20,352 nt of DNA from contig BFEA01001098.1 of assembly GCA_003427395.1 (NCBI GenBank), positions 139,040 to 159,391 on the forward strand, in the 5' to 3' direction. The position numbers and the translations under genes are program-made. Positions within the stretch are counted from its first letter, which is position 1; each line of letters opens with the position of its first letter. The notes beneath the pieces were generated by a model, which saw only the letters and a program-made list of their open reading frames with translations, searched no databases and was not told the origin of the DNA. This stretch comes from Chara braunii (taxonomy: Eukaryota > Streptophyta > Charophyceae > Charales > Characeae). Positions 1-8,640 of this stretch are shown here, piece by piece.

Positions 1-66
1 AATGGCAAACGGAAGGAGGCTCGTACAGTTTCTCTTGAAAAACGCCTGTTGGGGGAACAAGAGGGT

Positions 67-110
67 CGTTGAACTACCTGTCTCGAAAAAAGGAGACAGC
101 TAGTTCAACG
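67..110. repeat. 18-bp-arm hairpin with GTTGAA ends
   Basis: The arms at 67-84 and 93-110 are complementary at 17 of 18 positions; the only mismatch is C opposite C. They enclose an 8-base purine loop (GAAAAAAG). The outer end reads CGTTGAAC, the same core as the 11-mer repeats at 606-630 and 7650-7907. No gene is adjacent, so the role is unknown. Confidence 0.85.
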
Positions 111-329
111 GAAAGTGGCGAAGGTAGGGGTAGTAGTATTCAAGAGAAAGGATTTATTTATGTTTTTTTATGTAAGAAAAAGTGAAAATGGTCTCTATTG
201 CCCTTTTTATTAGAAACGGACCGTTAGATAAATTGGACGACTAGCATCTCCCTTGTCGCGTACAGTCACACAGGCTCGAAAACCCCACGTTGGCCTAGCT
301 CTACGGAGCTAGTGGGACAAGGTCCCTGC

Positions 330-350
330 CCCCCCCCCCCTCCCTCCCCC
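330..350. repeat. C-rich homopolymer tract
   Basis: A run of consecutive C residues is followed by C-rich sequence broken by T and G. It is simple sequence without coding meaning. It begins the low-complexity block that runs to about 550. Confidence 0.8.
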
Positions 351-437
351 GCCCCATGGACCGTTTTTTTTTCTTTAACCCTACACTATTTTGGTTTTTT
401 ATTTTTTTAAAATTCTTAGACTTCCTCGAAAAAAAAA

Positions 438-498
438 ATATATATATATATGGGGATGTAGAGCGCAAAGATATCTACACCCCCATATATATATATAT
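438..498. repeat. Long hairpin with AT-dinucleotide arms
   Basis: The arms at 438-461 and 475-498 pair over 24 positions with a single A-C mismatch. They consist of an (AT)n tract plus the non-repetitive block GGGGATGTAG and its complement. The loop is 13 bases. A further AT tract follows at 509-521. The match goes beyond the microsatellite, so this is a true inverted repeat rather than two chance AT tracts. Confidence 0.8.
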
Positions 499-597
499 AT
501 ATCGTCAAATATATATATATATTTGGGACTTTTTTTGCCGACGAAAAAAAAATCCGTGGGCCGAGTTGAAACGAGTTGTAACAGGGTATAACGCAGA

Positions 598-630
598 GTT
601 GAACCATTCAACGGGGAACCCCCGTTGAAT
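598..630. repeat. Palindromic pair of the 11-mer CCCCGTTGAAT
   Basis: ATTCAACGGGG (606-616) and CCCCGTTGAAT (620-630) are perfect reverse complements separated by AAC. A second, overlapping inverted pair is GTTGAA (598-603) and TTCAAC (607-612). The 11-mer is identical to the unit tandemly repeated at 7670-7746. Confidence 0.9.
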
Positions 631-659
631 CCAATTTCGGACACACAGAGGGTCGGCTC

Positions 660-1300
660 ACGAGCGAAGCAAGAGGTGAGTTGAAGTGGAAGTCGGGCGA
701 CCCGACGAGCTGGTGCCAAACGCGCGGGGTTGACGCAGGCCACAACGGACTGTGGGCGCGGGCGAACCTGACGAGTGTGGGAGGACTAAGCGTGGTGACG
801 ATTTCATGGGTTGGTGCGCGAGGACGGACTGCCCGCATCGGAGAGAGAGAGAGAGAAAGAGGGAGCTGAGGAAGATGGACACGGATTTGCTGTTTCTTGT
901 CTTTTCTCCCTCTTTGCTTTTGTATATAAATTTTGATCTCGGTTCAGGGCAATTCGCCCGTTTTTTTTTTTTTTTTGGAATCTTGACTTGGTTTCGGCCC
1001 ACACTTGTTTTTGCGATTTCAATCTCGGACTGCGTGTTATGCTGAATGAATGAATGTTCTGTCTGCTTGCTTTTGCTTGTGCCGGAACCTTGCTGTTGCT
1101 TGTCGTTTAGATACACTTATGAGCATAGTAGGAAAGTTCGCGTAACCCACACTGTTGCTGTTTGTCCTTTTTTATCTACTGATGTACTGCGAATGCGTAG
1201 TAGCACCTTGCATAATCAGGAATGATTGCATACGGATCATGGGATGATTAGGCGATCGGGTAGTTGTCTTTCCAGAAACCAGCGAACACCTCGCGGGGAT
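660..1300. other. Unassigned region with simple repeats
   Basis: The stretch holds a GA microsatellite (about 841-860) and a T tract (961-976). A TATATAAA string near 922 resembles a TATA box, but no supported gene follows it. A short inverted repeat GTCGGG/CCCGAC lies at 692-706. Open frames here are low in complexity and overlap in several frames, so I call no gene. Confidence 0.6.
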
Positions 1301-1301
1301 G

Positions 1302-1335
1302 CGCGTAAGTGTGATCTGATCTGCGCACTTACACG
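1302..1335. repeat. 12-bp-arm hairpin
   Basis: The arms at 1302-1313 and 1324-1335 pair with two G-T type mismatches around a 10-base loop. The right arm overlaps the left copy of the larger inverted repeat that ends near 1472, so the two structures are nested. Confidence 0.65.
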
Positions 1336-1472
1336 TGTTCACGCGCGTCGATTCGTAACCACTCACTCATGAAAAGGGCCAACAATTGCGGGGATATTGA
1401 TTGATTGGATATGCTCATTCTGCATCCGCAACGAGGTGATCATCTCGTGTGAACACGTGTCAGTGCGATCCA
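1315..1472. repeat. Foldback element with ~26-bp inverted ends
   Basis: ACACGTGTTCAC at 1331-1342 has its exact reverse complement at 1449-1460. The similarity continues outward (GATC..CGCACT) and inward for about 26 bp in total. Between them, 1431-1448 is a near-perfect 18-bp palindrome centred on TGATCA. I could not identify a target-site duplication, so a MITE is possible but unproven. Confidence 0.5.
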
Positions 1473-1532
1473 ATTCGCGCAGTCTACACGTACCCACACG
1501 CGGTAATCGCAATCGTCGAAAATCGGGACCAA

Positions 1533-1600
1533 CACGGAATTTCTGAACGACGAGCTTGGAAATTCCCTAGCCGGACAACCACGTGCTAAGGAATTCCGTG
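1533..1600. repeat. Short inverted repeat CACGGAATT / AATTCCGTG
   Basis: A perfect 9-bp inverted pair lies at 1533-1541 and 1592-1600, about 50 bp apart. The interior also holds GGAAATTCC-like and CTAGC/GCTAAG partial complements. It may be the remnant of a small foldback element. Confidence 0.5.
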
Positions 1601-2480
1601 GTTTCGCAATGACAAGATGACACTCTTCAGGGACTCAGATTCGTCATGGGATCCGGAATACTTCACCCCTTGGATAGAAGAGTGCCTCCTTTTAGAGGTT
1701 CCCCTGTTTAACTGAGAATCGACTGCGTCCCAGGGAGTTCCATTGTGCCACGACCAGCAATCCACGGTGCCCTGATTTCCCCACTTTTGACCACACACAC
1801 TACTTCATTTCCCCCGGTTTTGTCGTTATCTCCACTAACTTCCCTCCCTAAGGTCTTCTTCTCCCATATCATCAACTCACGGTCGTCCCGTGGAACGCCA
1901 TAGCCCCATACTGGCCCCGCACGCCCTGCTGAAATTGTCGGCGACGAGGCAACCAGAGAACCCCGGAGACCCAAGGGCCTGACCCGAACGTGCGGCGACC
2001 GACACCACGTGGCGACATCCGACGACCTAACTCGTGAGAATCCCACCTGCCCCGGATGGACCTTTCGTCGAACCACCGTCATCAAAACAGACGGTTCGGA
2101 CAACCTTAAATGATCCGCGCACGTCATCTGCCTTACGACCGGAAGCGGTCCGTCCTCTCAAACCAATTGCACTTGTGCCCCCGAAAAACCCTGCCACAGG
2201 AGATCTCAGTTCTGACCTGGGACTCCACCCCCACTTTCCCAAAAATCCTTGGCACACCCCTTTTCGCACTTTCAGGCCCACATCATACTCCGATCAGGAA
2301 GTCGTGCTAGGCGTGAGGTTGGCCGTCACAAGACGGCAGCGCTCTACATCGGCAGCGAGGGTGGGATTCGGGGTGTGGGGCGAAACGATGTTTTCCTCGA
2401 TGATCTCTAGGTTCGGCCATCGCCCTCAACTCCGACAAGGGTTTGTGTCTCCCTGTGGAATACAGGGAGCAGGGTGATTC
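1600..2480. other. C-rich region with unrecognised overlapping ORFs
   Basis: Open frames of about 140 residues exist on both strands (plus 2034-2477, minus 1708-2127). They start at non-ATG codons or lack a recognisable motif. The plus frame is Pro/Arg/Ser-rich. Neither matches a family I know. They may be chance frames of compositionally biased DNA or worn retroelement sequence. Confidence 0.4.
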
Positions 2481-2494
2481 CAACTCCTCCTACA

Positions 2495-2527
2495 ATAGAC
2501 ATCCTACAACAGACATCCTACAACAGA
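2495..2527. repeat. 14-bp short tandem repeat
   Basis: The unit ACATCCTACAACAG is present about two and a half times, the first copy being partial with one substitution. Confidence 0.7.
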
Positions 2528-2547
2528 ATCTGCAAGTGTCAAGTAAC

Positions 2548-2815
2548 GAGTGCAGTGTGAATACGACAAAGGGAGAGTGAGTCCAGTACGGGACAGCGGG
2601 CACATCCAACAGCGGCACCTCTGGAGGCAGTGGGTGGGCAGCTTGTGGTGGTGGGACTGGTGTTGGGAGGAGCACGTGAGAACTACTGTTGACTATCTCG
2701 ACTGGGAGCGTGAAGACTTGAAGCTCTATAGGCGGCGGCGCCACCAATGGGAGTGGGAGTTCCTCTGGTGGTGGTGGGAGCGTCTCCGTTGGAATTAAGG
2801 GCGTTGAGTGTTAAC
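2548..2815 (+). pseudogene. Gly/Ser-rich reading frame with stops
   Basis: One plus-strand frame reads as Ser/Thr/Gly-rich sequence, for example TSNSGTSGGSGW, later GGGATNGSGSSSGGGG. It is broken by three in-frame TGA codons within about 90 codons. A similar Gly-rich stretch (GNGTIGGGGRPN) appears near 3305-3340. The pattern suggests a decayed low-complexity protein linker, perhaps of a transposon protein. No family can be named, and G-rich composition alone could produce it. Confidence 0.25.
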
Positions 2816-2829
2816 TCAGCCACTCTCCA

Positions 2830-3990
2830 GCACAAAATATTTAGAGTGCATTAACCCAACCATATTTTTTAACTCCTTATGAGTGGCTTACCTTATGACT
2901 ATCGTGCACGATAATATGTGGAAATACTGTCAGCCTCTTTCAAGCTCCTCCTGCTATGTGCTTTGGCGTCACTGACGGCAATCTTGATTGTATTTAGTCA
3001 TTAAGATTCCGTATCTGGGCGCATGTTTCGCTTGGTGCACTATTCCTTGGTTTTCTTCTATGCAAACCTCATGTAGTGAAGTAGTTTGCTCATACTCTGC
3101 ATTGGGTCGTAAGGTTGGATTCAGGCAACCCTCCATCCCTATTCCCATATCAGAGCCTTTGTATAACGTAATAATTCCAAAATTGCATGTAACGTTTATC
3201 TCACCGAATCTTACCTAATCTAGAGGCTATTTCAAGGAATGTTCACTGCGAGTTCTCGACTTTAGTTTGGATGGTAAATGTCGAAGGTTGGGGGTTGTTC
3301 GTAGAAGGCAACGGAACTATTGGAGGTGGTGGGAGACCTAATTGTTGTGGGAACGTTGCTGGCCTACTACGACACAACTGAATAACATTTAGTTGTTAAG
3401 AGAGCATATTTGGGTTGTACCCATTGAGATCTAGGGTGCCTGGGAGATGGCAGTTCCTACAAAGGTCCAAGGGTGCAAGGTGGGAAACCTCGTCACGGCA
3501 ATGGAGGCTTCCCACGACTACTAGCTGCTCTGTCAGGCCAGTATTGGTGCTGTGTTCCTTTGGTGGAAATTCCTTGATCTGCTTGTTGGGCGAATCATTT
3601 TCTTCAACTCTCCAGCTTCCTTTCCAGTTCACAATCTGTTACTTGGCTTTGTTCATTAGGGTTTAGTTATACCATGACTATTATAATTTCAAATGGCGGT
3701 TTGCCGTTTTCTGGCCATTTGCATAGACTGGACTTATAGCCTTGCTATAAATTTTTCGAACATGGATTTTGATTTGGTGACAGTTTAAGGGTGCTGTGAG
3801 TTGTTGTAATTCCGAGACAACAGATTCGCTTCTTGCTTCAAAAGTAGCCTTCAAAGTTTCACCAAAAGCTTTTCGAGTAAAAAAAAAAAAAAAACAGATT
3901 GATCTAAACTTATGTTTTTTTTTGTCAAACGTCGTCTCCACAAGGCGCCTTCAAGAATCCACCGAAGAGCTAAGGTTACTTCATATCAAA
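2830..3990. other. No recognisable gene
   Basis: I see only short, unsupported open frames, a weak GCCACTC/GAGTGGC inverted pair around 2818-2887, and a poly-A tract at about 3880-3894. Nothing here can be assigned. Confidence 0.5.
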
Positions 3991-5050
3991 CTGAGGATGA
4001 ATCTATAACTTTGTTCATGGGATATCTACTCTTGTTTTTTTTTTTGCTATCCTATTTTTGTATCGATTACTTTACGAAACCTATTAAGTCAATAATATAA
4101 TAACACATATCAACATTTATCTTGAATTATTACGACCTTCTTATTTTATGATATACTCAAGAAGATGTATATCATTTATAATTTTGATTTGCCCATTTTT
4201 GACAGTAATAGCATGTGTTTCTAATCATGATACCAAGGTTGCGACGCATCATTACTTTGAAAAAGTGATCTCGTAGCTAAATCATTTTTACGTTTTGGGT
4301 ATGAAGTTTTTTTGAAAACTTCAGACAAAGGTGCTATTTCCGTTTTGGGTCCCTGTGGAATTTCCACCACATTTCAAAAATTAGCAAAGCAAATAAGTAC
4401 ACTTCAAAGTGGGTTCTATTTAGACATTTAAGATTACAATTCCATAGGGATAGCTGGTTTCTCAGCTCTGGTGCTTCACGCTCGGAAATGCATTGGAGAT
4501 CGTTGTAGGTTGTCGGATAGGTATAAAGAACTTTTTACTACGCTTCAGGGGAACTTTTTGAGAAGCTTAAAGAGAGGTTGGCATGGAGTTAGGTTTTGTA
4601 CAGGTGGTCGACGTCAGCAACTATGTCACCCCTTCATCTCTTTAGGCTACCTGCGAGGGGCGACTGGCAGGCTCAGCGGTTTAGTCTCACGACGTGGTTT
4701 GGAGTAATCCTAGCTGCGGTCCATACTATCTTCATCGTTCGGTTATTTGGGATGGTTGAGTAGTTGTCAATCACAGGCAGCCGAGTTGCTTGAGAGCCGA
4801 TGAAGAAGGAGGTGAGGTTTGGAGAGAGGGGGGGTGCTTTTAGGGATGTCGAGGGTTTATGTTTTTCCTCTTCATGTTTTATTGTGGTGATTCCGTGATG
4901 ACCTTGAAAAGATTTTTAACGACGTGATTCTCAGCTGGTTTTGTTTGGTTCAAATAATGTTTTTTTGCCCTTCTATCCTTGAAGTTTAGTATAACCAATA
5001 ATTCTGATTAATCCTGATACATTTGGGTTCCTTAATTCTTAATTTTTTAT
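3990..5050. other. AT-rich non-coding region
   Basis: Composition shifts to strongly AT-rich with homopolymer T and A runs. There is an 8-bp-arm hairpin at 4304-4323 (GAAGTTTT/AAAACTTC). The string CGTTTTGGGT is repeated at about 4292 and 4342. A 78-codon open frame at 4471-4707 has no recognisable motif. Confidence 0.55.
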
Positions 5051-5054
5051 TTGA

Positions 5055-5914
5055 ACATAGGATTCGTGAAAAAAAAAAAAAAAAATGTTGGGTTTGAACG
5101 AAATTTATTTAGGATTCTGAGAGTACGGTTTTTAGGTCTTCTACAAGAGCAAGATTCTTTGCAAAGTTAAAAAACCACAAAAAAAAATAAAAAATTATTT
5201 TTTGAGAACCACTGGAAGTGCCGCGGAAAAAAACAAAATTTTCCAAAGTAAATCATTACTAGGCAGAGCATTATATATTTACAAATTGAAATATCCATGT
5301 TTTTTATTATCTCTAAAGATCATGCGTATAGTTCTATAAGTTGTGTATCACGACGAACATGTTTGAAGGTTTGACGAACGTGCGAACGTGTTATCTTGTT
5401 TTTTAATACGTTCGCCATAACATATTCTCCCATCTGTGGGTAAACTTTTTTTTTTTTAAATGTTATTTTTTTTTTTTTTCTTTCGTTTTTTTTTTTTAAC
5501 TTGCGTTTGACTAATAATTCGAAGATGTATCCGAGGCAAAAGTTGTTTGTGTTATTATTTTACATAACATATATTTTTTGATAAATATTTTACTGTTAAC
5601 TTTCAAATTGTTTTATAGAGTCTATAAATGTTGAAAACGACATATAGTCTTATATGCTAAAATTCACTAAAACTGTTTTTTCACAACTTTTAAGTTGGTT
5701 TTATTGGAGCTTTGTTTTTCTGAAAGTCAATTGAGAATGACTTATAGTCCTGTAACATGATTTTTGCAAGAATGAGTTTTCCTGCACATCATAAGGATCT
5801 CTCGACTGTTTGCCTGATTTTTTATCTTGTCTCTAGGGAAGTGGTCGAAAATATGTTTTTTTTTTTAAATCAGAAATAGAAGTTTCACTTCTACTTTTTC
5901 ACGAATCCTATGTT
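5055..5914. repeat. Inverted-repeat-bounded AT-rich segment
   Basis: ACATAGGATTCGTGAAAA at 5055-5072 is the reverse complement of sequence starting at 5896, giving about 18 matching bases in opposite orientation around an 840-bp AT-rich interior. Adjacent to the right end is a perfect 7-bp hairpin, TAGAAGT/ACTTCTA (5877-5893). No target-site duplication is evident. It may be a non-autonomous element or simply two copies of a dispersed repeat. Confidence 0.4.
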
Positions 5915-6002
5915 TTTTATTGTTCTACGATGTTGGGTTTTGTGGTTTTGTGGTTTTTTTAGGTTTTCACGAATCCTGTGTTTTTTATTGTTCTACGATG
6001 TT
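5896..6002. repeat. Direct repeat, 39 bp, 68-bp period
   Basis: The segment 5896-5934 recurs at 5964-6002 with one A/G difference. Its first 18 bases also exist inverted at 5055-5072, giving three copies of the motif in the region. Confidence 0.85.
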
Positions 6003-6480
6003 TTGTTCGATTTTGCATTACCTGTTTGATTGATCCCTTTATGTCGTTATCCTTGATGTTCAACCAATGATGACAATTCAATATTTGTGTTACCAGTTTA
6101 TCTTTTTTATGTTGTAATCCTAGATGTTCATGCGATAATTTTTTCTGATTAGCATTTTTTCGATTTACGGTCTGAGCGATTTCCTGAACCCTGGGTTCTG
6201 AAAATCAGAGTCGAAAGTCTGGTTGGACATCATAATCGTTTTTCTATTGTGTTTGCTTTGGATTTTCAAAGTCATCAAATCGTATATTCGGTCTGAGCGA
6301 TTTTCCTTTTCCCAATCTCATCTTTATCTCGATGGATTTCATGTTTTTTATGTTAAGAGTTGTTACTTGTAATAAGTCTTAGCGATTTCTCTACTTCCAT
6401 CTTATTTGTATTGACGGATTTTCTGACTTCAATGCTATTTAGGTTTTACTTAGTAATTAGTCTCATCAAATGGGTCTCAA
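6003..6480. repeat. Degenerate tandem-like repeats
   Basis: Recurring phrases indicate diverged repeats. GGTCTGAGCGATTT occurs near 6170 and 6293, with a weaker AAGTCTTAGCGATTT near 6374. A block resembling TTATCCTTGATGTTCA occurs near 6047 and 6116. No coding frame is supported. Confidence 0.5.
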
Positions 6481-7560
6481 CCTGTGATGTGTCGACGCCT
6501 TTGGACTTTCTAGTTTTAGTCTGTTTTTGGGGGTATGAAAATCTTGAGGCTCAACATGAGCTTTGTAGGGCTTGGGCTCACAAGTATTGATCGGGGTTAT
6601 TTCCTCATGATTGGAGCTCCTCCCTGCGAGGGCTACATAAGGTGGGAGGTATTGTCCTTAAAAGGATGGGGGGGGTATTGTGGGATTGTCCTTTTTTGGG
6701 CCGTGGTGATCTTTGGGTCGGATCAATATGGTGGTTGGGGAGAGTGGACAAGGGGTGCTGTTTTCAGCAAGATGGGAGGTAGAGAGGGTTGTTTCACTAG
6801 GAGGGGTTGGGATAGGAGGAAAGGGGGAATTCCAGCTCTGCGGGGGCATACTCTAGGGGGAATTTTGTGCTGCTGAGGGAGCGGGAATGACCGTTTAGGG
6901 GGCTCTTCTAAATTGGGGCCAGTGTGGTGAGAGAGCACCTTCCGGCGGAGGCAGTTTATGGACAGAGAGATATTTTTGAGGGAGGAGTAATCTCCGGAAT
7001 TTTTTTGTGAGTTCTTCATGATTGGTTGAGCTTCGAATAGACACCGGAACCGCTACAGGATGAGGGGTTATTTTTCCCTCCCTTTCTCTCGTTTCGTGGA
7101 GGTCGAAGGGGTTTTCTCTGTTTGTGCCTGAGTCAAATTTCTCTGAAGGAGGGCAGGGGGGGGTTAGAACCGGAGGATGGATTTTAGTCAGGAGGATCTT
7201 AATAGAGGAATGATTGCTAGGCAAGTAGGTCAGAAGAACGAAGCTGGGACGAGAAAGGCCGGTGCTGGAGCTTTGGCTCTATGACCTGGGGGGAGCTTGA
7301 GTTTTTTGGAGTTATGCTGAGGGTGGAAGGCATAACCAGTTCGTTCGACGAAGCGGGCGCCGGGGTATTAACCCTGTAACCTGTTCAGGGGCTTGCCGTT
7401 AAGGGTAGTGTCGAGGGAGGAAGGCACTTCCTGTCCGTCAGAACTAGGTTGGTCAGAACTGCGGAAGGTTGTGGTGCCCTGTTACCCTAGCATGAAGGGG
7501 GTGCGAGATCAAGTGAGTTCTGGTAGTATGAGGAATGAAAGCCTGGTCAGACTTTCCGTC
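6480..7560. other. G/T-rich unassigned region
   Basis: The plus strand is G/T-rich with many GGGG tracts. A 113-codon frame (6535-6876) is Trp/Gly-rich but matches no family I recognise, and minus-strand frames overlap it. Phrases such as GGCCGGTGCTGG (about 7258) and CTGTAACCTG (about 7376) recur in the dispersed module at 12.2-12.4 kb, so part of this is probably related repeat DNA. Confidence 0.4.
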
Positions 7561-7649
7561 TGTTGAGGGGGGAATTTTGGATAGTAGGTTGTTTCAGTTT
7601 TTTGTGTGTCCTATCAACGGGCAACGGGATTTTTTCAACGTCGTTGTAA

Positions 7650-7907
7650 CCGTTGAATAGCCCTCGGGGCCCCGTTGAATCCCCGTTGAATCCCCGTTGA
7701 ATCCCCGTTGAATCCCCGTTGAATCCCCGTTGAATCCCCGTTGAATAGTACAATAGACCCTCCCCGTTGAATAATGTTCAAAGGGGAGGGCGCATTGGGC
7801 CTCGAACACGTCGCTGGACGCGTGTGGAGCAAAAAAAAAAATCATCCCGTTGAATCCCGTTGAATCCCCGTTGAATCACTGTTGAATCCCGTTGAATCCC
7901 CGTTGAT
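7650..7907. repeat. 11-bp tandem array of CCCCGTTGAAT
   Basis: Seven perfect, contiguous copies of CCCCGTTGAAT occupy 7670-7746. A single copy sits at 7762-7772. A second block at 7846-7907 contains six units of 10-11 bp, some missing a C or carrying substitutions. Weaker CCGTTGAAT sequence starts near 7650. There are no unique spacers, so this is a minisatellite and not a CRISPR array. Confidence 0.95.
7758..7790. repeat. Hairpin inside the 11-mer array
   Basis: CCCTCCCC (7758-7765) pairs perfectly with GGGGAGGG (7783-7790). After one mismatch, TTGAA (767-771 offset) pairs with TTCAA, leaving a 5-base loop TAATG. The left arm contains a full 11-mer unit, linking the array sequence to a folded structure. 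Confidence 0.8.
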
Positions 7908-7931
7908 TTGGCGTCGTTGATTCCCGTCGGG

Positions 7932-7953
7932 TTTTTTTTTTTTTTTTTTTTTT
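7932..7953. repeat. 22-base poly-T tract
   Basis: A homopolymer T run directly abuts the left target site of the small transposon at 7955. On the opposite strand it is a poly-A run. Confidence 0.95.
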
Positions 7954-7954
7954 A

Positions 7955-8151
7955 ACCACTAGTACCTTTGCCGCTTGGGAAAATAGCGGGCCTCGGGTAG
8001 GTGTCCGACCTTTTCAGAGGCCGAAACGAAATGACGGCCGCCGATCAGATTTATCAATGGCAGTCGTCGTCGGGCCGACCTCCGAATATTTAGGAGTTTG
8101 GGAAAACTGTCAGTTTTCCCAATTTTCCCACGCGGGAAAGGTACTAGTGGT
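7955..8151. mobile_element. 197-bp MITE with 29-bp terminal inverted repeats
   Basis: The left end (7955-7983) and right end (8123-8151) are inverted repeats matching at 27 of 29 positions, beginning ACCACTAGTACCTTT. The element is flanked by TTA on both sides (7952-7954 and 8152-8154). A 3-bp TTA/TAA target duplication is the hallmark of PIF/Harbinger (Tourist-like) MITEs. The flanks also allow TTTAA with slightly shorter ends. There is no coding capacity. A further 12-bp perfect inverted repeat lies inside at 8098-8122. It was probably moved in trans by a PIF/Harbinger transposase. Confidence 0.8.
8098..8122. repeat. Internal 12-bp palindromic hairpin of the MITE
   Basis: TTGGGAAAACTG and CAGTTTTCCCAA are perfect complements around one T. 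The GGGAAAA part repeats the inner edge of the terminal repeats. Confidence 0.9.
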
Positions 8152-8190
8152 TTAACCACAAAGTCCAGGGGTCTGGTCCGACCTACAGTT

Positions 8191-8211
8191 GTTGAGTTCA
8201 AAAAACTCAAC
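8191..8211. repeat. 8-bp-arm hairpin GTTGAGTT / AACTCAAC
   Basis: Perfect arms at 8191-8198 and 8204-8211 surround CAAAA. The sequence is close to the GTTGAA core found elsewhere in the window. Placement near a poly-A tract at 8245 could suggest a terminator-like or foldback feature, but no transcript is known. Confidence 0.6.
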
Positions 8212-8259
8212 GGTGTGACGCCATTTCGACATTAATAAATTAGGAAAAAAAAAAAAAAA

Positions 8260-8640
8260 ACGCTAGAAACAACTTTTCTCCTTATTTTTGATAACGTAAC
8301 TCGAAGAAATGAAACATGTCTCCGTGAAAAAGGGATACTCCCCGTGGTGAGGGGACAGGAGGTCACCATTTGTAAAATGGACAGGGACAACGTGGATGGC
8401 CAAATGCATTCATTGCCCAACGAAGGAAAGGAGTTTGATGCCAAAGAGCCAAACACAGTTGTCAGAGTTCCTCCGTTTCCGTGCACCAAGCCTAGTATTA
8501 AACCACCAGTACTGGGCCCATACATGGGCCGCGGGGCTTCCCCGTTAACGCGCCGCAGTTTTCGGGGCTCGGGGAAGGCTCGACAGTGCAATGGAGGACG
8601 ACGTGCGTGGGCCCACAAAAACGGGGCAAATGGACTGTAA
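8260..8640 (+). pseudogene. Possible PIF1/Helitron-type helicase fragment
   Basis: The plus frame is open from the poly-A tract to a TAA at 8638-8640, with the first internal ATG at 8377. Residues reading GILPVV..., then NVDGQMHSLPNEGKEFDAKE, resemble the PIF1-family segment after the core helicase motifs, where a thiol-free 'N-x-D-x-x-N...LPG...F.A.D' pattern is usual. No Walker A or B motif is present, so at best this is a small fragment. The C-terminal part (PPFPCTKPSIKPP and beyond) is unlike the family. The assignment rests on pattern memory only and could be wrong. Helitrons and PIF1 genes are common repeat sources in plants. Confidence 0.25.
8515..8544. repeat. Two adjacent GC-rich hairpins
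   Basis: GGCCCAT/ATGGGCC (8515-8521, 8524-8530) and CGGGG/CCCCG (8532-8536, 8540-8544) are both perfect and separated by only one base. The second is followed by TTAACG, echoing the CCCCGTT core. Confidence 0.65.

Noticed and set aside
391-607. Open frames rich in Ile-Tyr repeats on both strands
   Set aside because: They are translations of the AT-dinucleotide hairpin and homopolymer runs, with no independent coding evidence.
915-935. TATATAAA as a promoter TATA box
   Set aside because: No supported coding region follows it, and AT-rich strings of this kind occur repeatedly in the window.
7650-7907. CRISPR-like repeat array
   Set aside because: Units are 11 bp and contiguous with no unique spacers, and the sequence is eukaryotic. 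It is a minisatellite.
7951-8159. 9-bp target duplication TTTAACCAC, suggesting a MULE
   Set aside because: Using it makes the element ends asymmetric. The TTA (or TTTAA) interpretation gives symmetric 29-bp ends.
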